From the NCBI GenBank assembly GCA_022573715.1, contig JACZTL010000017.1:1-64000 (forward strand): 64,000 nucleotides of DNA, read 5' to 3'. The notes below the pieces were generated by a model. It saw nothing but the letters and a program-made list of their open reading frames with translations. It was not told where the DNA came from and made no database searches. Positions 1-8,450 of the stretch are shown one piece after another (positions within the stretch are counted from its first letter, which is position 1; each line of letters begins with the position of its first letter). The translations under genes and the position numbers were made by a program. This stretch comes from Bacteroidota bacterium (GTDB lineage Bacteria; Bacteroidota; Ignavibacteria; Ignavibacteriales; Ignavibacteriaceae).

Positions 1-1945
1 TACTATCGCTTAGTCCTCCCGGTGCCTTACTTGTACCGCTTTGCGGTTGACCACCTACATTTATTGCAGTACCGGTAAAGTCTGATGCTGTGTTTACTTC
101 TAATGTATATCTATCTGCACCGGTAACCGAAGACCAAGATAAACTTACATTAAGTGCTTGACCGGTTGCTGCATCTGCCGGTGAAGTGAGAGTTGGAGCA
201 GCAGGTTTTGTCGTAAAGCTGTTTGTTGCCGAAGTACTAACCTTAGCCAAGTTGCTTTGTGCTGTAACTCTCCAATAATATGTTGTGTTATTTGATAAAC
301 CACTTAATGCTTGTGAATTTGTGGTTAAAGCATCATCATCAAATACAACTGTCCCGGTAAAATCTAAGGCTGTGTTTACTTCCAATCTGTACGTGTCAGT
401 TCCGGTTGGACCAGCAGGCCAGCTTAAAATAGGGGTTAATGAATTGTTAAAGGAATTTTCTGCCGGTGATATACCCACAACAGATTGCTGAGCAGTAGTA
501 AAACTTCTTACTGATGATACATCACTTGTGTTCCCCGTTCCGGAATTACTTGCTGTTACTCTCCAGTAATAAGTTGTATTATCACTGAGTCCTCCCGGTG
601 CCTTACTTGTGCCTGGTTGAGGCTGATTGCTTACTGTTAGTGCCGTGCCGGTAAAGTCAGATGCTGTGTTTACTTCTAAAGTGTATTTATCTGCACCCGA
701 AACTGAATCCCAAGATAATGATACATTTAGTGCTTGTCCGGTTCCTCCGTCTACCGGTGAAGCGAGAACTGCCGGAGCTAACTTTGTTGTAAAGCTGTTT
801 GTTGCCGAAGTACTAACCTTAGCCAAGTTGCTTTGTGCTGTAACTCTCCAATAATATTTTGTGTTGTAAGCAAGTGTAGTGCCGTTAATAGTTTTTGATG
901 TCCCGGATGTAGTTGTGTCAATCACTACTGTTCCGGTAAAATCTGAGGCTGTGTTTACTTCCAATCTGTATTTATCTGCTCCGGTTGTTGCAGGCCAGCT
1001 AAGTGTGGGTGATAATGAAATACTAAATGAATTTTCTGCCGGTGATATACCGGTAACAGATTGCTGAGCAGTAGTAAAACTTCTGACTAATGAAGCATTG
1101 CTTGTGTTCCCCGTTCCGGAATTACTAGCTGTTACTCTCCAGTAATAAGTTGTGTTATCACTTAAACCTCCCGGTGCTTTACTTGTGCCTGGTTGAGGCT
1201 GATTGCTTACTGTTAGTGTCGTGCCGGTAAAGTCTGATGCTGTGTTTACTTCTAATGTGTATTGATCTGCACCGGAAATTGAGCCCCAAGATAAACTTAC
1301 ATTAAGTGCTTGACCGGTTGCTCCGTTAGCCGGTGAAGTGAGAGTTGGAGCAGCAGGTTTTGTCGTAAAGCTGTTTGTTACCGAAGTACCTACCTTAGCC
1401 AAATTGCTTTGTGCCGTTACTCTCCAATAATATTTTGTGTTATTTGATAAAGATGTACCGTTAAGAGTTTTTGATGTCCCGGATGTTGTAGTGTCTAATT
1501 TACTTGTTCCGGTAAAATCTGATGCTGTGTTTACTTCTAATCTGTACGTGTCAGTTCCGGTTGGACCAGCAGGCCAGGTTAAAGTAGGTGTTAAAGAGTT
1601 ACTAAATGAGTTTTCTACCGGTGATATACCGGTAACAGATTGCTGAACGGTTGTAAAACTTCTTACCATTGATGCATTACTTGTGTTTCCTGTATTAGAG
1701 TTACTTGCCGTTACTCTCCAATAATATGTTGTGTTATCACTTAAACCTCCCGGTGTTTTACTTGTTCCGGATTGAGGTTGATTGCTTACTGTTAGTGCCG
1801 TGCCGGTAAAGTCTGATGCTGTGTTTACCTCTAATGTATACTCATCAGCGCCGGTAACTGAAGACCAAGATAATGTAACATTAAGTGCTTGACCGGTTGC
1901 TGCATTTAATGGTGATGATAACGTTGGAGTACTAATTGTAGTTGA
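1..1945 (-). repeat. Higher-order tandem array of FN3-like coding repeats (about 577-bp period)
   Basis: The codons for YYWRV recur on the reverse strand with the anchor CTCC at 269, 561, 845, 1137, 1422 and 1715. Steps alternate 292, 284, 292, 285, 293 bp. Units 1, 3 and 5 share one flank (Q-S-N-L-A-K-V), and units 2, 4 and 6 share another (A-S-N-S-G-T-G-N-T-S-N). The true repeat is therefore an A-B pair of 576-578 bp. Near-identity between pairs indicates recent duplication of two-domain blocks. Confidence 0.85.
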
Positions 1946-4447
1946 AAAATTATTGGGGTTATTTATTGCAGTGCTTCTATTATAAATTTCATCCCCTGCT
2001 GTACCATTGTATTCTACAACCATAGCTTGGTATGTTGTGCCGGGTGTTAGATTGGTTATGTTAAAGTTATTACCTGTCCCATTAAAAACATTATACCAGC
2101 CTGTTGCTCCTATTTGTGTACCGGTGCCAAATGATGTATTTGCCGTGTAAATTGTGTTATCTACGGGTGCAGCAGTACCGGAGTTTCCTTGCTTTACAAA
2201 AACTGCACGGTTTGATCCGTTACCGTTTGTCCAACTGATTGTTGCCGATGTAGTCTGAATATTGTTAAATGTAATATTGCTTGCTTGGGGTGTAGGTGTT
2301 GTTATTAAACTTGGATCATTAATCCCGATGAAATAGGTATTGTCAGAATTAGCAATTGTTGTAAAGTCTCCACCAGTATAAACAGTATTGCCTGATATTG
2401 CTAAAGCTCTAACAGTAAGGTTAGAATTTGGGTCCCAACTGGTAACTGTTCCGCTATTAATATCAAATGATGCAATTCTGCTTCTTGCTGTGCTACCGTT
2501 AACTACAGTAAATGTTCCACCAGCGTAAATAGTGCTTCCAGAGATTACCAAAGTAAACGGAGTATTACTTAAATTTGGGTCCCAACCTGTTAAAGTTCCG
2601 TTGGTTAAATCAAATGCGGCAATTCGGTTTCTTGTGGTACCGCCACTTACGTTAGTAAAGGCTCCTCCAACATAAATAATACTACCCGAAATTACCATTG
2701 ATCTGACATCACCTCCTATATTCGGATTCCAACCTGTTACAGTTCCGTTAGTTAAATCAAATGCGGCAGCTCTGTTTCTTGTAGTGCTTCCATCTACAAC
2801 ATCAAACTGTCCGCCTGCATAAATAGTGTTACCGGATATAGCCAAAGCAAATACCAAATTATCGGCATTGGGATTCCAACTTGTAATTGTACCTGTTGTT
2901 AAACCAAATGAAGCAAGTCTGTTTCTTGTAATAGTTCCGTTTGCTTTAGTAAATCCCCCACCTGTATAAACAGTTGCACCAGATATTGCAATTGCATATA
3001 CTTCACCATTTACATTCGGATTCCAAGATGTAGTTGTCCCATTTATTAAATCAAAAGCAGCTAAATTGTTTCTTGTTTTATTTCCGTTTACCGTAGTAAG
3101 AAAACCACCTGTATAAATTGTACTGCCAGATATTGCCAAAATATTTACCCTTCCGTTAGAATTAGGATCCCAGCTAGTGTAAGTGCTTGTAGTTAAATCA
3201 AACGCTGCAAGATTGTTTCTTGTTACACTTTCATTTACTGAAGTAAATTCTCCACCTGCATAAATAATACTATTTGATATTGCAAGAGACCATACTTTAT
3301 CATTTGCATTTGGGTCCCAACCTGTGGTTGTTCCGTTAGTCAAATCAAATGCGGCAAGTCTATTTCTTGTAGTTAGTCCGTTTACCATAGTGAATTTACC
3401 ACTTACATAAATAGTACTGCCAGATATGGTTAATGCATATACCAAATCATTTACATTGGGATCCCAGTTTGTTACTGTACCATTAGTTAAATCAAAAGAT
3501 GCAAGTCTTTTTCTTGAGGTTCCACCATTTACTGTAACAAAATCACCTCCGACGTATATTGTACTTCCCGATATAGCAATAGTTCTTACTGTATTACTTG
3601 CATTTGGGTCCCAATTTTTAACTGTTCCATTAATTAAATCAAAAGCAGCGAGTCTTTTTCTTGTTGTAGCTCCGTTTACGGTTGTAAAGCTACCCGCGGT
3701 ATAAATAGTGCTGCTAGATATTGCTAATGAATATGCCGAACCACTAGCGTTTGGGTCCCAACTTGTAGCTGTTTCAGTAGTCAAATCAAATGCGGCAAGT
3801 CGGTTCCTAGTAGTGCCTCCATTTACAGATGTAAAACTGCCACCGGCATAAATAGTATTACCGGAAATTACCAAAGCCCTTACTATACCATCAATATTAG
3901 GATTCCAACTCGTTGTTGTTCCATTTGTCAAATCAAAAGCAGCAAGCCGATTTCTCGATGTACTTCCATTTACTGAGGTGAAATTTCCTCCTACATAAAG
4001 AATGTTGCTTAGTAATGTTATAGTATATACCGTTTTGTTTACATTTGGATTCCATATAGCATCAACCGATTTATCCGCATTTATATGTGCCAATCTATTT
4101 CTTGCTACTCCCCCTATAGATGTGAAATCTCCACCTATATACCATCCCCCGCTACCGTCAGGTATAACGGCTCTAATAGTTCCATTTGCTTTGGGCATCG
4201 AGTTATCATAATTTCCGTTTGTATTGTTTAGTGCAGCACCTCGCCCTGTATAAGGCTTTATTTGTGTGAAAGACCCACCTATATAAATTGTGTTACCACT
4301 AATAACCTCAGAGAAAACTTCTCCGTTTGTTACCCATAATTTTTCATCTATTGCAGGAGTTTGAGCCATTATAATTGTACTTGAAAATATTAGAATGAAA
4401 AAAACCAAAATTAGAGTGTGTCGTTGCTTAAGGGTACATTCCAACAT
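1..4447 (-). CDS. Giant secreted delta-60 / fibronectin-type repeat protein (C-terminus beyond left edge)
   Basis: The reverse strand is open from an ATG at 4447 to the left edge (1482 codons, no stop seen). An A/G-rich stretch (AAAAGGAA) precedes the ATG as a ribosome binding site. Residues 1-29 form a signal peptide ending MAQ. Residues about 55-710 are about 14 tandem units of about 49 residues, each with WNPN..V..L..S.NTIYVGGSFT...G..RNRLAAFD, the delta-60/PQQ-like propeller repeat. Residues about 715-830 resemble one fibronectin type III domain (TISWTNGNGSNRAVFVKQG). From about residue 835 to the edge run Ig/FN3-like units ending in TYYWRVTA, about 95 residues each, alternating between two subtypes. 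Such proteins in this phylum are usually type IX secretion substrates displayed at the cell surface. The expected C-terminal sorting domain would lie outside the window, so export by T9SS is inference. Ligand unknown. Confidence 0.85.
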   Translation of the reverse strand, partial: MLECTLKQRHTLILVFFILIFSSTIIMAQTPAIDEKLWVTNGEVFSEVISGNTIYIGGSFTQIKPYTGRGAALNNTNGNYDNSMPKANGTIRAVIPDGSGGWYIGGDFTSIGGVARNRLAHINADKSVDAIWNPNVNKTVYTITLLSNILYVGGNFTSVNGSTSRNRLAAFDLTNGTTTSWNPNIDGIVRALVISGNTIYAGGSFTSVNGGTTRNRLAAFDLTTETATSWDPNASGSAYSLAISSSTIYTAGSFTTVNGATTRKRLAAFDLINGTVKNWDPNASNTVRTIAISGSTIYVGGDFVTVNGGTSRKRLASFDLTNGTVTNWDPNVNDLVYALTISGSTIYVSGKFTMVNGLTTRNRLAAFDLTNGTTTGWDPNANDKVWSLAISNSIIYAGGEFTSVNESVTRNNLAAFDLTTSTYTSWDPNSNGRVNILAISGSTIYTGGFLTTVNGNKTRNNLAAFDLINGTTTSWNPNVNGEVYAIAISGATVYTGGGFTKANGTITRNRLASFGLTTGTITSWNPNADNLVFALAISGNTIYAGGQFDVVDGSTTRNRAAAFDLTNGTVTGWNPNIGGDVRSMVISGSIIYVGGAFTNVSGGTTRNRIAAFDLTNGTLTGWDPNLSNTPFTLVISGSTIYAGGTFTVVNGSTARSRIASFDINSGTVTSWDPNSNLTVRALAISGNTVYTGGDFTTIANSDNTYFIGINDPSLITTPTPQASNITFNNIQTTSATISWTNGNGSNRAVFVKQGNSGTAAPVDNTIYTANTSFGTGTQIGATGWYNVFNGTGNNFNITNLTPGTTYQAMVVEYNGTAGDEIYNRSTAINNPNNFSTTISTPTLSSPLNAATGQALNVTLSWSSVTGADEYTLEVNTASDFTGTALTVSNQPQSGTSKTPGGLSDNTTYYWRVTASNSNTGNTSNASMVRSFTTVQQSVTGISPVENSFSNSLTPTLTWPAGPTGTDTYRLEVNTASDFTGTSKLDTTTSGTSKTLNGTSLSNNTKYYWRVTAQSNLAKVGTSVTNSFTTKPAAPTLTSPANGATGQALNVSLSWGSISGADQYTLEVNTASDFTGTTLTVSNQPQPGTSKAPGGLSDNTTYYWRVTASNSGTGNTSNASLVRSFTTAQQSVTGISPAENSFSISLSPTLSWPATTGADKYRLEVNTASDFTGTVVIDTTTSGTSKTINGTTLAYNTKYYWRVTAQSNLAKVSTSATNSFTTKLAPAVLASPVDGGTGQALNVSLSWDSVSGADKYTLEVNTASDFTGTALTVSNQPQPGTSKAPGGLSDNTTYYWRVTASNSGTGNTSDVSSVRSFTTAQQSVVGISPAENSFNNSLTPILSWPAGPTGTDTYRLEVNTALDFTGTVVFDDDALTTNSQALSGLSNNTTYYWRVTAQSNLAKVSTSATNSFTTKPAAPTLTSPADAATGQALNVSLSWSSVTGADRYTLEVNTASDFTGTAINVGGQPQSGTSKAPGGLSDS
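2330..4300 (-). repeat. Tandem delta-60 propeller repeats (about 147-bp period)
   Basis: The codons for IYVGG recur at about 2371, 2517, 2660, 2812, 2958, 3105, 3252, 3399, 3547, 3691, 3840, 3987, 4128 and 4270, nearly always 147 bp (49 residues) apart. The repeats are coding and diverged from each other, unlike the FN3 array next to them. They should build one or more beta-propellers. Confidence 0.8.
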
Positions 4448-4987
4448 AGTGAATTCCTTTTCTAGTTAATAATATTTTATAGTGATTCTATTAACTAATC
4501 AGAATAATTTTAGGAAAAATTAGCTAAATTTATTTCATTTACAATTTTTAATTAAGCTATTTCACAGGGCAAACCTTTATACATAACTATTTGCTCCTAA
4601 TTTTTAATACTTATTTTTTCTTTCCAACCATCCAACTACAACTTTCCTTTGCACTTTTACTCCTGCCAACCAACCTGTTCTCTGTAGACAACTTTCACTT
4701 TGTTTCGGTTGGTAAATTTTGACGAAGGAGAAAGCCCTTGGCATAGGCTGGTTTACAATTCATCATTTCTCATCACTTTGTCTTTCCACTCTTCTTCCAA
4801 ATTAAATTTTGAGAGTAAATTGTTCAATAAATCAAAAGCAATAATTTCTTTTTCCTTTTTCAATTACCCATAGCTGTAATTCATTTTTCACCGTAAAAAA
4901 AATGTCGTCTTTAAATCCTGTTTCGTGATGGATAATATTACAATGCTCTCTAATTTCTCTTTTGATCTCATACTTAATAATTTCTAA
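4448..4987. other. Gene-poor stretch with possible coding debris
   Basis: No intact gene is seen. The reverse strand holds two short open stretches in different frames that read like protein. One ends at 4753 (...KFNLEEEWKDKVMRNDEL). The other spans about 4830-4985 (...REHCNIIHHETGFKDDIFF). They could be one gene split by a frameshift near the A/T-rich run at about 4860. The family was not recognised. The part next to 4447 contains the promoter region of the giant repeat gene, but no clear box was identified. Confidence 0.3.
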
Positions 4988-5173
4988 AGGTGGAAAATAA
5001 AATTTACAGGCGATGAATGGATAATTGTAGGCAGATTTACTGCAAACAGAAGTGGATTTAATTCGGAATTTTGGGGAGATGTAAAGCAGTTATTAGATGC
5101 TTTTAAAATAGGTAATACAGTTTCTACCGTGACATTAAAGTTGGACGATAAATCAAATCTTGAAAATTTTTAG
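4988..5173 (+). pseudogene. Orphan C-terminal gene fragment, 61 codons
   Basis: An open frame runs from just after a TAA (4985-4987) to a TAG at 5171-5173. It has no start codon or ribosome binding site of its own. The translation (IKFTGDEWIIVGRFTANRSG, then SEFWGDVKQLLDAFKIGN) has balanced amino-acid use and looks like the end of a real protein. No family was recognised. The upstream part of the gene is absent, so this is probably a remnant. Confidence 0.4.
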
Positions 5174-5240
5174 CTTTTTTTAAATTAATTCCTCTTTTCT
5201 ACCTCCTTACTACTAACTACTGAATTCTAACTTCTAATTT

Positions 5241-6602
5241 CTACGCTTTATAAACATTCTCACCATTAAACACATTTCTTGTATCAATTATTAGTTTAGA
5301 GTTTTGTGTTATTAGTGATGAATTTTCTTTATAATAATCGTGATCTGTACATAATAGTATTAAATCGTAAGACGCAAGACGTGAAGACGTTAGAGATACG
5401 GAATTCATATTAAATTTGTATTTACGTGTCGGTAGAAGTTTTGGGACAAACGGGTCGTTGTAATTTACTTCGGCACCTTTATCTTTTAGAATTTCAATCA
5501 ATTTAAGCGATGGCGATTCGCGCATATCATCAATGTTTTTTTTGTAAGAAGCACCCAATATTAAAACTTTGGAGCCCTTCAATTCTTTACCTTTTTTGTT
5601 AAGGGCTTCCACTACCTTCTGCACAACATAATACGGCTGGTTTGTATTTACTTCTCCGGCGAGTTCAATAAATCTTGTGTTGATATCAAATTCACGTGCT
5701 TTCCAGGTTAAATAAAACGGGTCTATTGGAATGCAGTGTCCTCCTAAACCGGGTCCTGGATAAAAAGCATTAAAACCGAAAGGCTTTGTCTTTGCTGCTT
5801 CAATTACTTCCCAAATATCAATGTCCATTCTTTGAAAAACTATTTTAAGTTCGTTTACTAAAGCTATGTTTACGGAACGATAAATATTCTCTAATAATTT
5901 TGTTGCTTCTGCAACTCTCGTGGAGGAAACAGGAACAGTTTTTATAATAACTTGGTCGTACAATGCTTGAGCAACTTTCAGACAATTATCTGTAACTCCT
6001 CCGACTACTTTTGGTATTGTTGCAATATTATATTTTGGATTATTTGGGTCTTCACGTTCAGGGCTGAATGCGAGATAAAAGTCATAACCGACTTTGAATT
6101 CTGAATTACTATTAGCTGTACGCTGAACACTGAAAGCTTCTTGAAACATCGGCAATAAAATTTCTTCGGTTGTACCGGGATAAGTTGTAGATTCAAGAAT
6201 TACTAACTGTCCTTTCTTCAAATACTTTTGAATTGTTGTCGCAGTTTCAATAACATATTTCAATTCCGGTTCACGGCGTTCATTTAAAGGTGTTGGAACG
6301 CAAATAATTATTGCATCACAAGAAGAAAGGCGAGAAAAATCAGTTGTTGCTTCAAACTTTCTACTATCTACTGACTTCCCGCCAGATTGACGGCGGGCAA
6401 ACTTGATTCTGTCTTCTGAAATATGCTTTATATAACTTTTACCGGAATTTAAAAGTGGTATCTTTCTTTCATCAACATCAAAACCAATTACATTAAAACC
6501 TTTGGAAGCAAACTCTAATGATAGAGGAAGCCCGACATAACCAAGACCGATAACACCAACTACCGCAGATTTGTCTTTTATTTTTGATATTAAGCTATTC
6601 AT
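5241..6602 (-). CDS. Nucleotide-sugar dehydrogenase (UDP-GlcNAc/ManNAc 6-dehydrogenase, WbpA/WecC type)
   Basis: This enzyme oxidises the C6 hydroxyl of a UDP-sugar to the uronic acid with two NAD+, giving precursors for polysaccharide or O-antigen. The Rossmann motif GLGYVGLPLS lies at residues 19-28, the substrate-domain signature YLAFSPERE at 176-184, and the catalytic cysteine is C290 in GPGLGGHCIPIDPFYLTWKA. The last-named stretch is typical of the UDP-N-acetylglucosamine 6-dehydrogenase branch. Length 453 is somewhat long for the family. The extra residues match repeat-like DNA: residues 69-76 (palindrome), 157-169 (FSVQRTANSNSEF) and possibly around TSSRLASY near the C-terminus. All motifs are intact, so the enzyme is probably active. 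No other sugar gene is adjacent, and both flanks hold gene debris, so it may be a survivor of a lost polysaccharide locus. Confidence 0.92.
   Translation of the reverse strand: MNSLISKIKDKSAVVGVIGLGYVGLPLSLEFASKGFNVIGFDVDERKIPLLNSGKSYIKHISEDRIKFARRQSGGKSVDSRKFEATTDFSRLSSCDAIIICVPTPLNERREPELKYVIETATTIQKYLKKGQLVILESTTYPGTTEEILLPMFQEAFSVQRTANSNSEFKVGYDFYLAFSPEREDPNNPKYNIATIPKVVGGVTDNCLKVAQALYDQVIIKTVPVSSTRVAEATKLLENIYRSVNIALVNELKIVFQRMDIDIWEVIEAAKTKPFGFNAFYPGPGLGGHCIPIDPFYLTWKAREFDINTRFIELAGEVNTNQPYYVVQKVVEALNKKGKELKGSKVLILGASYKKNIDDMRESPSLKLIEILKDKGAEVNYNDPFVPKLLPTRKYKFNMNSVSLTSSRLASYDLILLCTDHDYYKENSSLITQNSKLIIDTRNVFNGENVYKA
6096..6134 (-). repeat. Oligomeric repeat insert inside the dehydrogenase gene
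   Basis: On the reverse strand this reads TTCAGTGTTCAGCGTACAGC followed by a TTCAGAATTC-like tail. It is a short-word quasi-repeat encoding FSVQRTANSNSEF. The usual protein at this place goes almost directly from the helix to KVGYDFYLAFSPERE. Similar word-like repeats lie between genes at 10219-10262, 5200-5240 and 6603-6650. Absence from homologues is judged from memory of the family. Confidence 0.5.
6378..6397. repeat. GC-rich palindrome CCCGCC-N8-GGCGGG inside a gene
   Basis: CCCGCCAGATTGACGGCGGG forms a 6-bp GC stem in an AT-rich gene. It is read through as residues 69-76 (ARRQSGGK). Family members normally continue directly from the HIS..RIK helix to the FEATTDFS strand here. It resembles the CCTGCC-ggtcg-GGCAGG palindrome inside the MerTP-like gene at 25263-25279. 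Confidence 0.6.
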
Positions 6603-6604
6603 CT

Positions 6605-6850
6605 ATAGTTTTGAGTTTTGAATTTTAAGTTCTGAAATATTTTTGATTTAGATGTTTTAATAATAACTGTCAATATTTCATTTATTTCTCTTAAATCATT
6701 TAACAATTCTTCTAAATTAATTTTTACAATTTTACTTTCTTTCAAAAGTTTTAAACCAATACAGAGTTTCTCTTGCTTCTTTTTAATCTATCGCCATTTT
6801 TCAGTAATAGTTTTGATATAAAGAATTCTTTTTGTTTTCTCAAAATACTA
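6605..6850 (-). pseudogene. Decayed four-helix-bundle (23S rRNA intervening-sequence) protein gene
   Basis: On the reverse strand, pieces in different frames together spell the C-terminal half of the small four-helix-bundle family (TIGR02436 type). A KEARETLYW piece lies at about 6757-6783, and LKLLKESKIVKINLEELLND with a following helix at about 6670-6751. At least one frameshift and several stops separate them. The last residues are encoded by a word-like tract of TTCAGAACTTAAAATTCAAA type. No intact start was found. The gene is not functional as read. Confidence 0.65.
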
Positions 6851-7245
6851 TAGATTTTAATTACTTTTATAGCAAAATTAAAATTTATTTTACCTATTAC
6901 ACTTTCTTTTATTTAATATAATTCAGAACTCATCCGGTATTCTATGATAAAGTTCAAGACTAAGTACTCGCAGCTTCGCTACGTAAGTCACATATATTGC
7001 GACACAAAAAAAATAAAAACTAGTTATAGAAAAAAAAGGATGGTTTTCTAACACCTTCTAAAACGCTTTATTTTAAAAACGAAAATAGTTATCAAATGAG
7101 ATATTATCATCTATTCTAATAAAGTATAAAAGGTAACCCACCCCCCCATATATTTTGATATGATAAATTTAGTAAAAAATATTTGATTAACAAATTATTT
7201 TTGTTATTTTTTTAAGGAAAGTGAGTTTTTATGAGCAGAGTAATG
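6851..7245. other. AT-rich intergenic stretch with an imperfect palindrome
   Basis: No gene was seen. At about 6959-6988 an imperfect palindrome centred on AGCT (CGCAGCTTCGC core, ends ACT/AGT) looks like a repeat remnant. A C7 run sits at 7141-7147, unusual in such AT-rich DNA, but no start codon or promoter is placed to use it. Confidence 0.4.
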
Positions 7246-8253
7246 TTATCCTGCTCTTAAAGCATTGATAATATTCATACGTGCAGCTCTAACCGATGGT
7301 AAAAATCCCCCGAATATCCCCATAGAGCAAGCGAATATTAAAGAGCCTATTATAATATCAGAAGATAATGCAAAAGAAAAGCTTATCTCAGAAAATGAGG
7401 CAAAGTTAAGTGTGGATATGGAGAAGAATTGAAGTCCCAAAGCAAATGCAACTCCGATGATTCCCCAAGCCAGAGAAATCAAAATTGACTCAAACAGAAA
7501 TACGGCTAATATACTTCTTCTGCTAAAGCCTAATGAACGCAAAGTCCCAATTTCTATTGTTCTGTTTGCAACAGTAGCATACATAGTTATCATTGCGCCG
7601 ATTGTTGCACCCAAACTAAATATAACGGTGATAAAAATTCCTAATATTCTTATAAAGTTTGCCATAAGTTCCGACTGTTCTTCAAAAAACTTTTGTTCAA
7701 TTTTTGGTTCGAACTGTTTTAATCTTTTCTCAGAATCAAAAGCTTTTTTAAAACTTTCAAAATTTGATTTAGTTCCAAGGTTTTTTTCATAAAGGATTTT
7801 TTGTCTTTCGTATTTATTTTTAGTATCCGGCAGTTCGGCTTTTTTTAAAGATAAATTTGCTTTTGCCAGTTGTAGTAGTGCTTTAACATCTTCGTCCTCA
7901 ATTCGCGCAATAATTTGATTCTTCTTTACAGGGCCACCTTCTACAACTCGCAAGTAAATTAGTCTACCCGTAGCTTTGGATGCAACCGATGCTTTTCTTT
8001 GCGCAACTACATAACCGCTTGAGGTTAATACTGCACTTGTTTCGGCTTGTGTAATTTTTGAAGCGGTAACAAGATTTACTTCAATCTTTTTAGTAAAAAT
8101 ATTTACCCAAAGCAAATAACCCAATGCAAAAATTACAACAATACTTAGAAATACAAAAATAGGGAGGATATATTTTTTTTTACTGCTGAATTTTTGACTT
8201 TCGGTTTTTCTTTCTATTCTTAGCGAAGATAAATCGGAGTTTTAGTTTTCCAT
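7246..8253 (-). pseudogene. In-frame fusion of a MacA-like adaptor N-terminus to an FtsX/MacB permease C-terminus, with an early stop
   Basis: Reading from ATG 8253 gives MEN, then TAA (8242-8244), then an open frame to the stop at 7246-7248. Beyond the stop come a cytosolic stretch, a membrane anchor (YILPIFVFLSIVVIFALGYL) and the beta-barrel/biotinyl-lipoyl-like start of a membrane-fusion protein (SGYVVAQRKASVASKATGRL). The hairpin then begins (KYERQKILYEKNLGTKSNFE). The frame passes directly into the last third of an ABC-type permease: EQKFFEEQSE, three membrane segments, ANRTIEIGTLRSLGFSRRSI and PSVRAARMNIINALRAG. The adaptor's second half, the expected ATPase and the permease N-terminus are missing. 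A deletion between two neighbouring transporter genes explains this. With the stop at codon 4 the locus is almost certainly dead, unless translation restarts at TTG 8124. Confidence 0.8.
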
Positions 8254-8450
8254 TTATTTTTGGAATTATGATTATGCTAAATATGAAAAAATTATATCCT
8301 AAAATAAGATAAATATAAAGAAAGGATAAACCTTTTATCATTAATATAGCTTATTCAAAAAAAATCAAGTCTAAATTTTTATTAATAATTCGTATTGTTA
8401 ATATAAACCGTTTCTCCAAAGGAAATTTATGGACAACGGTTTAAAATTAA

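Noticed and set aside
1-1945. Regularly spaced near-identical repeats that might suggest a CRISPR or satellite array
   Set aside because: The period (about 288/577 bp) is far too long, there are no short repeats with unique spacers, and the reverse strand is one continuous FN3-like reading frame.
285-4211. Several + strand open frames across the first 4.2 kb
   Set aside because: They repeat the same valine/threonine-rich sequence, lack ribosome binding sites and lie opposite the continuous reverse-strand repeat gene; they are shadows of its codons.
4753-4985. GxxExxY-type protein gene
   Set aside because: The reverse-strand pieces do not contain the GxxExxY motif or the family's core, and no continuous frame exists.
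7141-7147. C7 homopolymer as a phase-variation switch
   Set aside because: It lies downstream of a pseudogene, with no start codon, promoter box or open frame arranged around it.
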